The notes below the pieces were generated by a model. That model searched no databases and was not told the DNA's origin. It saw only the letters and a program-made list of their open reading frames with translations. 64,000 nucleotides of DNA from Bin5 sp965208965 (lineage in GTDB: Bacteria > Chloroflexota > Anaerolineae > Caldilineales > Caldilineaceae). Positions 8,672-17,466 of this stretch are shown here, piece by piece. The position numbers were made by a program, and so were the translations under genes. Position 1 is the first letter of the stretch. Each line of letters opens with the position of its first letter. Location of the stretch: the NCBI GenBank assembly GCA_965208965.1, contig OZ242384.1:4092001-4156000 (forward strand), read 5' to 3'.

Positions 8672-9654
8672 ACCGCCCCCCGGATGCGCGGATCAACGAT
8701 AGCCAGAAGAATATCGGATAGAAGAGTGCCAACGAGCGTGAGGATTCCCAGGATCATGATTATACTCGTCGCCAGGAACATGTCCTGTTGCATAAGCGAG
8801 TCCAGCAGAACCGGCGCAATCGTTGGGAGCCCCAATACCAGGGAAACCAGGACCTCCCCCTCAACCAAAACCGGCAAAAGCCAGCCAACAGTGCTGATCA
8901 CAGGATTGATCGCTATGCGCAGGGGATACTTGTAGAGCAGTTTCGTCGGCTTGACGCCCCGTGCGCGTGCGACCGTGACATATTGCTTGGGCAACTCGTC
9001 CAGCAGGTTCGCGCGCATCGTCCTGATCAGCTCTGCAGTTCCCGCAGTTCCGACGATCAGGGCCGGCAACCAAATGTGGCCAACCAGATCCAGGAACTTC
9101 GCTATGCCAAAGGGCGCGTTCTGCATTTCCGGCGAGTAGAGACCAATCGCGACGTTGCCCGTCCACTTGAACAGTAACCAGAGACCTACCAGGGCGAGCA
9201 GAAAATTGGGGGTAGCCACGCCCAAAAATCCGACAACGGTAAACGAATAGTCTGCAATCGAGTACTGTTTTGTAGCGGAAAGAATGCCAATGGGGATGCC
9301 GATCGCGAAGACCAGTATCAATGAGAGCAGCGAGATGGTAAAGCTGGAAGGCAACCGCTGGGCAATAATATCCACAACCGGTTCGCGGTAGATCATCGAG
9401 TAACCGAGATCGCCCTCAACAAAGCTAGAGACCCATTTGAAGTACTGTACATAGATCGGTTCACCAAGACCGTAGCGCGCCTGCAGTGAGTCGATCAACT
9501 CCGGTTCAATGATATCGCCCTGTGCCTCCAGCCCGGCGATGTAGGAACTCACGAAGTCGCCGGGCGGCGCCTGGATAATTATGAATCCAATGACACTGAT
9601 CAGGATCGTCACAGGAATCATGACGATCAGTCTTCTCAAGATGTATAACAGCAT
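8668..9654 (-). CDS. Peptide-type ABC transporter permease (OppB/DppB-like)
   Basis: 328-residue membrane permease. It begins MLLYILRRLIVMIPV, the classic OppB first helix, has the PGDFV and RYGLGEPIYVQY loop of the family, an EAA-type coupling motif (ARARGVKPTKLL) and the closing DPRIRG. I chose ATG at 9654, with AGGA just upstream, over an in-frame ATG at 9684 that lies inside the 9673-9696 stem-loop. It is the first permease gene downstream of the binding-protein gene. Confidence 0.92.
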   Translation of the reverse strand: MLLYILRRLIVMIPVTILISVIGFIIIQAPPGDFVSSYIAGLEAQGDIIEPELIDSLQARYGLGEPIYVQYFKWVSSFVEGDLGYSMIYREPVVDIIAQRLPSSFTISLLSLILVFAIGIPIGILSATKQYSIADYSFTVVGFLGVATPNFLLALVGLWLLFKWTGNVAIGLYSPEMQNAPFGIAKFLDLVGHIWLPALIVGTAGTAELIRTMRANLLDELPKQYVTVARARGVKPTKLLYKYPLRIAINPVISTVGWLLPVLVEGEVLVSLVLGLPTIAPVLLDSLMQQDMFLATSIIMILGILTLVGTLLSDILLAIVDPRIRGAV

Positions 9655-9672
9655 TTGTCCTGACTCAGAGTA

Positions 9673-9696
9673 GGGAGGCCACATGTGTGGCCTCCC
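9673..9696 (-). promoter_or_regulatory. Intercistronic stem-loop between binding-protein and permease genes
   Basis: A perfect 10-bp inverted repeat, GGGAGGCCAC and GTGGCCTCCC, around a 4-base loop (ATGT). It lies 28 bp after the SBP stop (9725) and 18 bp before the OppB-like start (9654). No T-run follows on the transcribed strand, so it is more likely a 3'-end stabiliser or processing site than a complete terminator. Such hairpins raise binding-protein levels over membrane subunits in other ABC operons. Confidence 0.7.
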
Positions 9697-9724
9697 ATTG
9701 TTTCAGAAGGACTGCTGGAGCTGG

Positions 9725-11788
9725 TTACTCAGAGCGGTAGGCCCAGGTTTCAGGAGCGGCGTAGTACCACTCAGGGGCTACCGGGTTGGGGATGTTGTAC
9801 ATGCGGTCCGAGAAGACCGCGTACCAGACCGCTTCCAGGTCACCCGGCTGCTTGATCGAGCCGATGACCCACAGGTTGTCCTGGTGGATCTTGTACATTT
9901 CAGATTCCAGGTCGAAGCGTACCTGGGCATCCGGCTCGGCGATGAACTCCTCGAAGATCTCGTAAAGCCGCTTGACGTCGTCCGGGGGTTCCTCGCCCTC
10001 AGCGCCACCTGACATGACGTACTGGGCCCACGGCGGGTTCACCAGCCAGCTATTGCTGATTGGCATCGGCTCGCCGCGCATGGCACCGATGATTGGGGCC
10101 TGGCCAGCCCAGTTGACGGGGCGCACCTGCAGCTCGTAGTCTCCGGCCAGCCGCCGCTCAGTATGCAGTCGGCCATCCAGAGGAACGATAGTTGCCTTCA
10201 GGCCGATGTCTTCCCAGCCCTGTGCGATCAGCTCGGCGATGGGGACCTGCTGAACCCAGCCCGTGTGTACCTGGGCGGAAAGCTCAAAGGGCCGGCCATC
10301 GGGCAGCAGACGCTGGCTCTGGTCATCATTCCAGGTCAAGCCCAAGCTGTCGAGGATCTCATTCGCTCGATCCGGATCGTGTTCGGTGTGCAGCTTGAAG
10401 CCCGGGTCGGCGCCGTTATAGACTGATGCGTCGGGCGGCGCAACCTGCGAGGGCTTGTAAAGCCCATTGAAGACGACCTCATTGATCCTGTCGCGGTCGT
10501 AACCGATGGACAGCGCAACGCGGAACTCCTTGTTGCGGAATAGCTCTCGCAAGACGTCGTCGTCAATCGACATGTTGAACGTTACCACGCCCAGCACGTC
10601 CGACCAGCCGAACTGAGGCAGGACTCTGTAGCCGCCGCTCTCTTCGTTCTGCTTGAGGACCGGATAGTTGGTCAGGTAACCGAGGGTATACGGGTTCATG
10701 TAGTCGGTCTGGCCGGCGATAACGTCCAGCAGAATCGCTTCGCGGTCACCGAGGTTGGGTCTGTTGATGCGGTCAACATAGGGCAACTGGTTGCCGGCGG
10801 TGTCGATCTTCCAGTAGTAAGGGTTCCTCTCCAGCTCCTGAACCGGAACACTGGCGCCGCGCGTAACGGCCTTCCAGGCGAAGATCGTCGGTTCGTCAGG
10901 ATTGCCGTACCAGTCGTGCTCGGCCTGGAACAGCTCAACCCAGTTCGAGAAACCTCTCTCCTCGGCCAGGGCGTCAACCTTAGCGGCATCGGTGTAGTCG
11001 GGATGGAACTGCTTCAGATAGTGCGCAGGCGCATATGGCATGGGGCGCCAACGGTTGAGGCGCTCAAGCAGGACACCGTAAGGCGCCTTGAATTCCATCA
11101 CGATAGTGTTTTCGTCGACCTTGGTGACCGTACCCATCTCGCCGCCAACCTTCATGTTGTTGACGCCGTTGGGGTTCAGCTCTTCGTTGGCCGCAATCGC
11201 CTCGTACCAGAATACGAAGTCGTCGGCGCCAAACGGATGGCCGTCAGACCACTTGATGCCCGGGCGGATCGTGAAGGTCGTCGAGAGACCGTCGGCGCTC
11301 GTCTCGGCGTTCATGAACACGTTTGGCAGGACACCCTGCATGTTCGAGCCGTAGACGTGCGGGAACTCGCGCAGCAGATCCTCGAGGAAGTCGAAGTTGC
11401 CCTCGTGCGAATTCCGCATGGTGCCGCCGTACTCGCCGATCTGGTCGGCCGGCTGCATCACCAGCGGTTCATCCGGCAACCGCTCCTCAACCGGGGGCAG
11501 CGTGCCATCCGCCACTGCGGCATCCAACATCGGAGACTGCTGGAATGTCGAGATTTCGTTACCTGTGGCCGCTTCATAGTCGGCGATGGTGTTGTACTGC
11601 ACGACCTGCCCGGTGAAGTCGCCCATCATCATGTCATCATCGGCCATCTCCTCATCTTCCGACGAGGCTTCTTCTTCCATCGCCGGTTCTTCGGCCATCT
11701 CGGCTTCCTGCGGCGCACCACCGCCGCAGCCGGCCAGAACCAGGCCAAGGATAAGGAATAAACTCGCGATCAATCTGGTTCGCTTCAC
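9725..11788 (-). CDS. Peptide-type ABC transporter solute-binding lipoprotein (SBP family 5)
   Basis: 687 residues starting at GTG 11788, with GGAGG 7 bases upstream (11796-11800). The in-frame codons further upstream lack an SD and would bury the signal peptide. The N-terminus VKRTRLIASLF...LVLAGC is a lipoprotein signal with Cys21 as the lipidated residue. A Glu/Asp/Met-rich linker of about 50 residues follows, then the SBP_bac_5 domain (YGGTMRNS, IRPGIKWSDGHPFGADDFVFW). It captures peptides or other hydrophobic or polar solutes outside the membrane and feeds the B-D-F-C importer. It is first in the operon, preceded by a structured 5' leader. Confidence 0.93.
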   Translation of the reverse strand: MKRTRLIASLFLILGLVLAGCGGGAPQEAEMAEEPAMEEEASSEDEEMADDDMMMGDFTGQVVQYNTIADYEAATGNEISTFQQSPMLDAAVADGTLPPVEERLPDEPLVMQPADQIGEYGGTMRNSHEGNFDFLEDLLREFPHVYGSNMQGVLPNVFMNAETSADGLSTTFTIRPGIKWSDGHPFGADDFVFWYEAIAANEELNPNGVNNMKVGGEMGTVTKVDENTIVMEFKAPYGVLLERLNRWRPMPYAPAHYLKQFHPDYTDAAKVDALAEERGFSNWVELFQAEHDWYGNPDEPTIFAWKAVTRGASVPVQELERNPYYWKIDTAGNQLPYVDRINRPNLGDREAILLDVIAGQTDYMNPYTLGYLTNYPVLKQNEESGGYRVLPQFGWSDVLGVVTFNMSIDDDVLRELFRNKEFRVALSIGYDRDRINEVVFNGLYKPSQVAPPDASVYNGADPGFKLHTEHDPDRANEILDSLGLTWNDDQSQRLLPDGRPFELSAQVHTGWVQQVPIAELIAQGWEDIGLKATIVPLDGRLHTERRLAGDYELQVRPVNWAGQAPIIGAMRGEPMPISNSWLVNPPWAQYVMSGGAEGEEPPDDVKRLYEIFEEFIAEPDAQVRFDLESEMYKIHQDNLWVIGSIKQPGDLEAVWYAVFSDRMYNIPNPVAPEWYYAAPETWAYRSE

Positions 11789-12030
11789 TGATTTCCCTCC
11801 TTCAGGGTTGTGGAAAAGAAAAAAATAGAAGTGACAAATGCGATTGATCGTGCGCACGGCGCGATCAGCCGCCTGCCAATTTCAGATGCAAGATGCCAAT
11901 CTGAATTGGACCTATATCCGGGGGAAGTGGGCCTAGTTTCGTTCAGAGGGGACTGATTGTCAAATCTGTCGATCCTTTGTGCTTGCCCTTGTTTGGTAAC
12001 GGCGCCCGTCTCTCCAGAAAGGAACCAGGT
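11789..12030. other. Structured leader/upstream region of the peptide SBP gene
   Basis: No gene. On the minus strand the mRNA leader can fold: an imperfect inverted repeat 11876-11887 / 11899-11909 (CCAATTTCAGAT with ATCTGAATTGG), and a GATCG...CGATC repeat around a CGTGCGCACG palindrome (about 11834-11856). A T-rich stretch lies between the second hairpin and the GGAGG site. A TTGACA box on the minus strand (about 11947-11952) has no convincing -10 partner. No known riboswitch was recognised. Confidence 0.4.
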
Positions 12031-12032
12031 TT

Positions 12033-12300
12033 CGTTGACTCTTCGGAGAGGTCTTTCAATATCGAAACCGATCAATCCACGAATTCATGCGAAGGGCTGC
12101 GTTGAAAGCCCCCTTTGTCCACGAAGGGCCGCGAAGAACTGCTCTTTTGATCTACGGGGAGCCACGGACAACGACTTTTGTCCGCGAAGGGCCACGAAGA
12201 ACATCATAGGCCACTGGGAAATGCCTTGGGTGCAAGCACCGAGCAGTCGCACCTTGATCCTGCAAATCGCTGTTCAGCCAAACGACAGCGAGCCCTAGAT
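12033..12300. repeat. Dispersed intergenic repeat, family A copy 1
   Basis: Non-coding stretch that aligns along its length with 27203-27410. Shared blocks include GCGAAGGGCCGCGAAGAAC / CGAAGGGCCACGAAGAAC and ATCGCTGTTCAGCCAAAC, and both copies end in GCCCTAGA. This copy has an extra internal duplication: the TTTGTCC-CGAAGGGCC-CGAAGAAC unit appears twice (about 12116-12141 and 12177-12202). No terminal inverted repeats or reading frame of a transposase are visible, so it looks like decayed dispersed repetitive DNA. Confidence 0.6.
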
Positions 12301-12432
12301 ATCGGGGTCTCCAGGAAGAAGAACAGGCAGAGAATGGCTCTCGGGTCGAAATGGCCTTGGCCATCTTCTGACTCGGAAGGGAAGGAGAATCGCATCAGTG
12401 AACCAGGGGCGAGAGAACCGACGAAGTGGGAC

Positions 12433-12474
12433 CGCTCTTCTTCGTCCTCTAAAGTCAAAGAGTGAAGAAGAGCG
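12433..12474 (-). terminator. Hairpin just downstream of tRNA-Leu
   Basis: A perfect 11-bp inverted repeat, CGCTCTTCTTC (12433-12443) and GAAGAAGAGCG (12464-12474), with an inner CTCT/AGAG pairing. It begins 5 bases after the tRNA 3' end on the minus strand. No T-run follows, so it may be a processing or stabilising hairpin or a weak terminator for the tRNA transcript. Confidence 0.45.
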
Positions 12475-12478
12475 CAGG

Positions 12479-12561
<83 letters not shown>

Positions 12562-12569
12562 GCAGGTCA

Positions 12570-12598
12570 ATTCTAGGGAATCCAACCCACGGTGTCAA
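12570..12598 (-). promoter_or_regulatory. Sigma-70-type promoter of tRNA-Leu
   Basis: On the minus strand TTGACA (12593-12598) is separated by exactly 17 bases from TAGAAT (12570-12575). The predicted start of transcription is near 12563, almost at the tRNA 5' end, so little or no 5' leader would need RNase P removal. Confidence 0.8.
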
Positions 12599-13479
12599 CT
12601 AATCGGGCCGAGAGGGTGCATCCCGGAAATGGGGTGGGAACGGCAGGGGTGTGGGGCCTCAGTCATTGGTCAGTGACTGCGGCGACTGACTGAGGACAGG
12701 AGTAGCGAGACTGCGAGGCGATGCGCGGACGGGCAGTTTGCAGGAGCAGTTCGCTTTTCTGGCAGAAGGCGAGGAGGGAGTGGAGAGGAGTGAGGGGCGC
12801 GGGGCGGCGCTTGGAAAGGGGGAGCGCCAAGAGATGTTGAGGTATTCGTATACCATTTTTCGATTCTTTTCTTTGGCTAATCCCGTTCCTTTCAACAGTT
12901 CAGGTGTGTGTACTCTGAAGGCATTTGGCACAATGTGGCACAATTTTGTCATGTTTTTTTGGGGCCCCCCTTCCTTCCACTAAACGGTTCATTAGTGAAA
13001 TCGTTCACCATATGGCAACTTTTGTCATCTTTTTGGGGTTTTTTCAATGGGAATCGTATCTGTTCTGGTTTGCCAGTATTGTCGAAGTTTGCCAGTGGGT
13101 CCAAAGAGGGCCGCGGAGAACACCTTTTTTGTCCGGGGAGGACGCGGAGGGGGCTCGGGCACCGGGGGATGAGGGGTTGGAGGGGCGTGTTGAGGGCTTG
13201 TACGAGAGATGACGAGAGATTGGGGAATTTGAGGTGGAATCCGGGGGGAAAATTGGGCGCGAAGGGCAGGGGTTTGGGGCTAGGGGCCGGCGTATCTTGA
13301 GGAGTATTTGGTGGTAAAAGGAAAGTATTATGGGGATGGTTGGGTCCAAGTGCTCAAGATAGTCTGCCGTCCGACCTAGTTGTTCCTATGAGTACGGTGC
13401 GGACTCTGAACAATGCGGGCACTTTTTCAGGTTGGGGGGATTCTGAGTGCACACGACTTACCGTTTTAGAGACTGCTTA
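12599..13479. repeat. Gene-free region with degenerate G-rich repeats (family B) and a direct repeat
   Basis: No credible gene over about 880 bp. 12609-12860 holds family B sequence (GGGTGCATCCCGGAAATGGG, then AGTGAGGGG and GGCGGCGCTTGG), repeated at 16222-16440. A second decayed piece is at 13190-13265 (ACGAGAGATTGGGG). Two imperfect direct repeats at 12936-12964 and 13013-13038 share TGGCA, TTTTGTCAT and a T-run ending in GGGG. A short palindrome GTGAA-ATCG-TTCAC lies at 12995-13008. Open frames here are low-complexity and lack ribosome sites. Confidence 0.5.
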
Positions 13480-14286
13480 TCATGACGGATACACTGCTCC
13501 GGGATCTCCGTTCTCAGTTTCCATCTTCACTGGCCGGAGCGGTTTACGCAGAAAGAGAATGAGGCAAATAGCGGGCAGCGAAGCCACAAGATAGACAAAC
13601 TCACGCCAGTAGATCAAAACCCACCCTTCTCTTAGGTCGCCTATTCTTACATGGGGCGAAGTCCATAGGGCAAACCAAGGCGATGCGTTGATCAGGATGT
13701 AAAGCAAAGCCGCAACCAACAAGGGCCACACCTGTCGTCGTCGCACGGCGGACAGGATCACCAGTGCTGTGCCCACATTAAGAATCATTATGATTACTCC
13801 GAATTGCCATGCCAGTATTGTGGCCCGTATCCACAGAAAGTCATCTCTTAGGATAATTGCCTTCTGGATAATCGAAGGCGGGGACAGCCCAAAGTCCGTG
13901 GTTTGCTGAGATAATAGCATCCATAGCGTCACCAGCATCGTTAAGATAGTGTAGCCTATTCCAAACAGCACGCCATCTCGCCAGGCCCGTACATTCGTCG
14001 CGACGTAGCGAAACGTAAGCCACCAGACACACGCCCGGAACAGCCCAAAGATGAACCATTTTGGATAGAGAGATATGAAAACGCCCAGCGCCATGGGGGT
14101 AAACATCTGATCGAAATATGGCGAAACATATTTTGCCAACGGGCTACGTGCGAAGTAGTGAACCATAAACGCGACCAGAGCAAACAGGAGAGTGGTCCAA
14201 GCCGCGCCGGTGCGTTTCTGCCACGCGACCGCAATGACCAGAGGCGGCACGACAATCAACGAGAACTTCACAGCAAGGTCAATCAC
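13480..14286 (-). CDS. Multi-pass membrane protein, YhfC-like fold with protease motif degenerated
   Basis: 268 residues with about seven hydrophobic segments. The GTG start at 14286 has GAGGAG 8 bases upstream. The layout around FGLFRACVWWLTFRY (80-94), then RAWRDGVLFGIGYTI (100-114), resembles the YhfC family of intramembrane proteases, where an FEE...RY motif, a W-x-D-G segment and a GxGHGGxE motif occur in the same order. Here the Glu and His residues are absent (Phe-Arg-Ala-Cys and Gly-Tyr-Thr-Ile), so if homologous it is probably not a protease. Neighbouring regions are gene-poor, giving no functional context. The family call is from my own pattern comparison only. Confidence 0.6.
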   Translation of the reverse strand: MIDLAVKFSLIVVPPLVIAVAWQKRTGAAWTTLLFALVAFMVHYFARSPLAKYVSPYFDQMFTPMALGVFISLYPKWFIFGLFRACVWWLTFRYVATNVRAWRDGVLFGIGYTILTMLVTLWMLLSQQTTDFGLSPPSIIQKAIILRDDFLWIRATILAWQFGVIIMILNVGTALVILSAVRRRQVWPLLVAALLYILINASPWFALWTSPHVRIGDLREGWVLIYWREFVYLVASLPAICLILFLRKPLRPVKMETENGDPGAVYPS

Positions 14287-14918
14287 ATCACAGACTCCTC
14301 ACCTGAAACGTCGCGTCATATGACGATTCTATCTCTGAACGTCTCGCTGAATCAAGTCGCTACATGAAACCATGTTGACGACGATTAGGCGTCACCATGG
14401 CATTTGATGCGCTGTCTTCTGTAACCACGAACGTCGTCTGTAATGGCTGAGGATTGCGGCGTCTAGGCTATACCTCCTTATGCATTCGGCCGAGGGTGTG
14501 CAACCCGGAATTGGTGTGTGATTAATCTGGCGGGGATAAGCGGAATGGCACTCTTGCGGGGTCTGGAATGTCAAGGCTTGGCAACCTCTGTGCAGGTTTT
14601 CCGTGGGGCTCCAATTCATCATTTCGATGGCTGAGGGACGGTCTCATGACATTGCGGCGGGGCGCACGGAACGGGCCTGAAAAATGATGCATTTGCCCAA
14701 AAAGTGATGCATTACTGGTTTTTGGGCTCCTGACCAGATAGAAAAAGTGCGAAAAATGGTGCGAATAGAATGCATCATTGGGGATGCTTCACTTCAATGA
14801 AAAAACGGCTGCATGCGGGTGACGCCGACTCAGTTCAGGTGGCGCATGAGGAACAACAGCAGAACGGTTGACTGGCCCATGTTTGTGCTAAGTGACCGAT
14901 TCGCGGTCCCTGGCGCAG
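14287..14918. repeat. Gene-free region with family B fragment and TGATGCATT palindromic cluster
   Basis: About 630 bp with no supported gene. A family B fragment lies near 14490-14520 (GGGTGTGCAACCCGGAATTG). At 14683-14779 the 11-mer AATGATGCATT (14683-14693) recurs exactly in inverted orientation (14769-14779), and TGATGCATT recurs directly at 14705-14713. The middle copy sits in the loop of a perfect 9-bp hairpin, GCCCAAAAA (14695-14703) and TTTTTGGGC (14719-14727). The hairpin lies about 190 bp downstream of the mltG stop and could act on that transcript. Confidence 0.5.
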
Positions 14919-16133
14919 CTACCTGTTGAGATAGCGCTGGACGTTTTCCAAGTGCTCGGAGAATGTCTTTGCAAAGACGTGTCCGCCGCTGCCATCCCCG
15001 GACGCGACGTAGTAGAGGTATTCATGCCGTTCTGGGTAAAGCACGGCCCGGAAGGCGTCCTCGCCGGGACTGGAAATAGGACCAGGCGGCAGCCCGCGAT
15101 GCAAATAGGTGTTGTACGGGCTGTGGACGCCCTGATACTCTTCCAGGAAAACCGGTGTCTTCCACCACTGGCCGCTTTCCGGCTGGTAGCCCATTGCATA
15201 CTGAACGGTAGCGTCGATTTCAAGCAGCATGTTGTTCGCCAGCCGGTTGTAGAGGACGCCGGCGATGGCAGGCCGTTCCTCCGCCACCACAGCCTCCCTT
15301 TCGACGATACTGGCCATGATCAGGACATCGTAGAGCACAGGCAGGTCGACCCCATCGGCTTCGGCCTTGAGGTATAAGGGCATGATGCGAGCCGCAAAGG
15401 CATCCAACTGACGTGCGATCAGTTCGGCGGCTGCGGGCTCTTCAGCCGGTAGCTCGTACGTAGCCGGGAAAAGGAAGCCCTCAAGGCTCGCGTCCTGGGG
15501 CAGCGCATCAAGAAAGGGCCAACGCTCGATTTTGACTTCACAGCAGGAAGGCGGATCAACCTTCGGAGCGGCGGCTGCATTGGAAGGGGCAATCTTGCTC
15601 AGCGCCGCGAGGTCCGGCTTCTGCGCAGTTTTCCGGTATTCTTCACCTGAGACTATTCTCTTCAGCTCCAGATCCTGGGCTACCTGCTCCAGGCGCCAGC
15701 CCTCGCGAATTGTAACCGGGAGGCCGGGCGCGTGTTCTGCCAGCAGGACTTCAGCTATCTCCGCCGGCGTCATACTAGACTTAAGCTGGAACGTTCCGGC
15801 TTTCAACTCCTGGGCACGGCCAATCGACCTCACATAGGCTTCAAAGAGCTCCGCGTCGTGAATCAGCCCGACCGAAGCCAGGTTTTCGGAAATTGTGCGT
15901 GCAGGCGTCCCCGCCGCGATTTCGAATGGAATGAGACTGTCCTCATGTGATGCAGGGACGAAAAGCATAGGCCGGTTCGCATCCAGGTGATCGTACAGCC
16001 TCTCCTCTCTTGTGCAAGCGACCAGTAAGACAGCCAGAAAGAGATAGAGGGTGATGAGAGCGGTTTTGCGCCTTCTCCAGGCGCGAGCCAGTCCGAAGGC
16101 ATGGGTTTCCTGGTAGATACGCGGAAAGATCAT
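14919..16133 (-). CDS. mltG: Endolytic peptidoglycan transglycosylase MltG (YceG-like)
   Basis: 404 residues from ATG 16133, preceded by GAGGAG at 7 bases; a longer in-frame start at 16172 has no such site. A cytoplasmic Arg-rich N-terminus is followed by one TM helix (about 24-40). The YceG domain has the LysM-like lead (AAGTPARTISENL), the catalytic-type Glu278 in MASIVERE, AGVLYNRL, and the closing SPYNTYLHRGLPPGPIS. MltG cuts nascent glycan strands at the outer face of the membrane. An insert with a CC pair (about 180-200) is not in standard MltG. No ruvX-type partner is adjacent. Confidence 0.93.
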   Translation of the reverse strand: MIFPRIYQETHAFGLARAWRRRKTALITLYLFLAVLLVACTREERLYDHLDANRPMLFVPASHEDSLIPFEIAAGTPARTISENLASVGLIHDAELFEAYVRSIGRAQELKAGTFQLKSSMTPAEIAEVLLAEHAPGLPVTIREGWRLEQVAQDLELKRIVSGEEYRKTAQKPDLAALSKIAPSNAAAAPKVDPPSCCEVKIERWPFLDALPQDASLEGFLFPATYELPAEEPAAAELIARQLDAFAARIMPLYLKAEADGVDLPVLYDVLIMASIVEREAVVAEERPAIAGVLYNRLANNMLLEIDATVQYAMGYQPESGQWWKTPVFLEEYQGVHSPYNTYLHRGLPPGPISSPGEDAFRAVLYPERHEYLYYVASGDGSGGHVFAKTFSEHLENVQRYLNR

Positions 16134-16179
16134 CGTTATCTCCTCATCGGTCCCTGCGTGCGCCACTCCCATGGATCAG

Positions 16180-16188
16180 AGTATACCA
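16180..16188 (-). promoter_or_regulatory. Extended -10 promoter of mltG
   Basis: Minus strand reads TGGTATACT, an extended -10 (TGn plus TATACT at 16180-16185). TTCAAA lies 18 bases upstream as a possible -35. It predicts a leader of about 40 nt before ATG 16133. The same nonamer precedes the lipoprotein gene at 17275 and the MobA-like gene near 53353. Confidence 0.65.
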
Positions 16189-16221
16189 CTTGAGAAGATG
16201 AGGTTTGAATACCTGTTGGAA

Positions 16222-16440
16222 AAGGGTGCAATCCGGGATTGGGATGGGAATAGTCAGTGGTCAGTGGCGGAGTGACTGGGGGAGCGAGGGCAGGCACAAG
16301 GGCGAGGAGTGTGAAGGGAGGAGTGAATAGTGAGTGAGGGGGGAGGCGGCGCTTGATGGAGGGTGCGGATACGAGTGTTGGACGAGAGTTTATGAGAGTT
16401 TACAAGAGTTAGTGAGAGATTGGAGGGAGAATTGGGGTGG
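16222..16440. repeat. Degenerate G-rich intergenic repeat, family B
   Basis: Shares with 12609-12860 the order GGGTGCA..CCGGGATTGGG, AGTGGTCAGTGG, GGAGTGA and GGCGGCGCTTG. It shares GAGGGCAGGCACAAGG with 24427-24443 and GAGAGATTGG with 13205-13235. No reading frame or terminal repeats. This fills the gap between mltG and lepB. Confidence 0.5.
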
Positions 16441-16468
16441 GAAGGATGGAGATGTGCTGACGGCCTAT

Positions 16469-17029
16469 CTATCTGAACACGGTAAATCGGTGAGGAGGCC
16501 AGTACCTCAGAAGGACCCGCCCCTTGATGGTGTCGCGAGGGACGGGTCCATATGACCGGCTGTCGATGCTATTGTCTCGATTGTCGCCGAGCACGAAATA
16601 GTTGTCGTCCGCTAGCGTAGCGGGCCCGTAGGAAGAATGGGAGTCACCAAACCGCGAAGGCGCGTCCACTTCGGTGCCACCGACCACAACGCGCCATCGG
16701 GGGGCGATATCATACGGCGGCGCAACCTCGCCACTGTTGATGAAGATGTGTCCCTGCTGAATCTCTACCAAGTCTCCGGGCAACCCAACGACCCGCTTGA
16801 TTGTCAACCCCTCCGTTTCCGGCACAGAGAGTACAACGATCTCGTTATGATGAGGCTCTCGCCAGTAGAGACTCACTTTTTCCACAACCAAGAGAGCATT
16901 AGGCCGGAAGCCGGGTTGCATACTATGACCGTGCACCGTCGTTACCTGCCCGACAGTGAGGAGAGTCAGCAATATCAGAGCTCCTGCTGGAATGATGATA
17001 TTGCGCAGCGCCGACACGACCTTAATCAC
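16469..17029 (-). CDS. lepB: Signal peptidase I (LepB)
   Basis: 186 residues, the short Gram-positive/Chloroflexota-type form with one N-terminal TM anchor (about 11-28). The Ser-Lys dyad is readable: Ser36 in GHSMQPG and Lys78 in IKRVVGLPGD. Box E is GDNRDNSIDSRSYGPV. It cleaves signal peptides at the outer membrane face. The start is GTG at 17029, 15 bases after the stop of the upstream small lipoprotein gene, with no strong SD of its own, so its translation may depend on that gene. This is the housekeeping peptidase for the many secreted proteins in this window, or one of several paralogs. Confidence 0.92.
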   Translation of the reverse strand: MIKVVSALRNIIIPAGALILLTLLTVGQVTTVHGHSMQPGFRPNALLVVEKVSLYWREPHHNEIVVLSVPETEGLTIKRVVGLPGDLVEIQQGHIFINSGEVAPPYDIAPRWRVVVGGTEVDAPSRFGDSHSSYGPATLADDNYFVLGDNRDNSIDSRSYGPVPRDTIKGRVLLRYWPPHRFTVFR

Positions 17030-17044
17030 TAATTGGAGCCAAGC

Positions 17045-17275
17045 TCACTTTCCGTCTATTGGATATTCAGGAGTGGCCGTAGGAATATAGCCGTCTTTGT
17101 CGATGGTGGCGGTCGGTTCTGGTGTCGCTGTGGGCAACGTCGAATTATCACTGGATTGCAATGTGTCCGGTGCGCTGAATGGGTTCTGGTCGCTATAGGT
17201 ATCGGCTTGCACGATGCAGCCGGCGATAAAGACGGCGAACAAGATGGCGGGAATGGTAAATCGTAATTCTCGCAT
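17045..17275 (-). CDS. Small putative lipoprotein
   Basis: 76 residues from ATG 17275, with AAAGGAG 7 bases upstream; in-frame codons further upstream lack an SD. The signal MRELRFTIPAILFAVFIAGC ends in a lipobox with Cys20. The mature part is short and Thr/Pro/Asp-rich (PTATPEPTATIDKDG, then PTATPEYP), a probable wall-spanning or disordered tail. No known domain. It shares an mRNA with lepB immediately downstream; whether it modulates the peptidase or is simply a neighbour is unknown. Confidence 0.75.
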   Translation of the reverse strand: MRELRFTIPAILFAVFIAGCIVQADTYSDQNPFSAPDTLQSSDNSTLPTATPEPTATIDKDGYIPTATPEYPIDGK

Positions 17276-17457
17276 GATCAGACTCCTTTGTCTTCGGAAC
17301 CATTTAAGTGAAATGCTTAGTGAATAGTTGACATAATCGGCCAGTAAGGTTTTCTCTATCGTTGCAAAGGAGTTGGCGGAGCCAGGAGGGGCTCCCACAC
17401 CCCCGTATATCTCTGTCATTGCAACTGCTTTCGGACGTCAATTGCAATTACGCGTCT

Positions 17458-17466
17458 AGTATACCA
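17458..17466 (-). promoter_or_regulatory. Extended -10 promoter of the lipoprotein-lepB operon
   Basis: Minus strand TGGTATACT, identical to the mltG promoter element, about 180 bp before the lipoprotein ATG. The surrounding 17455-17540 is AT-rich, unlike the flanks, and holds two direct TATTGTGTCAAT-like copies (about 17500-17526). No -35 is evident. Confidence 0.55.

Noticed and set aside
11834..11856. Terminator/attenuator before the peptide SBP gene
   Set aside because: A GATCG/CGATC hairpin is present, but the T-run lies about 20 nt beyond it, too far for intrinsic termination.
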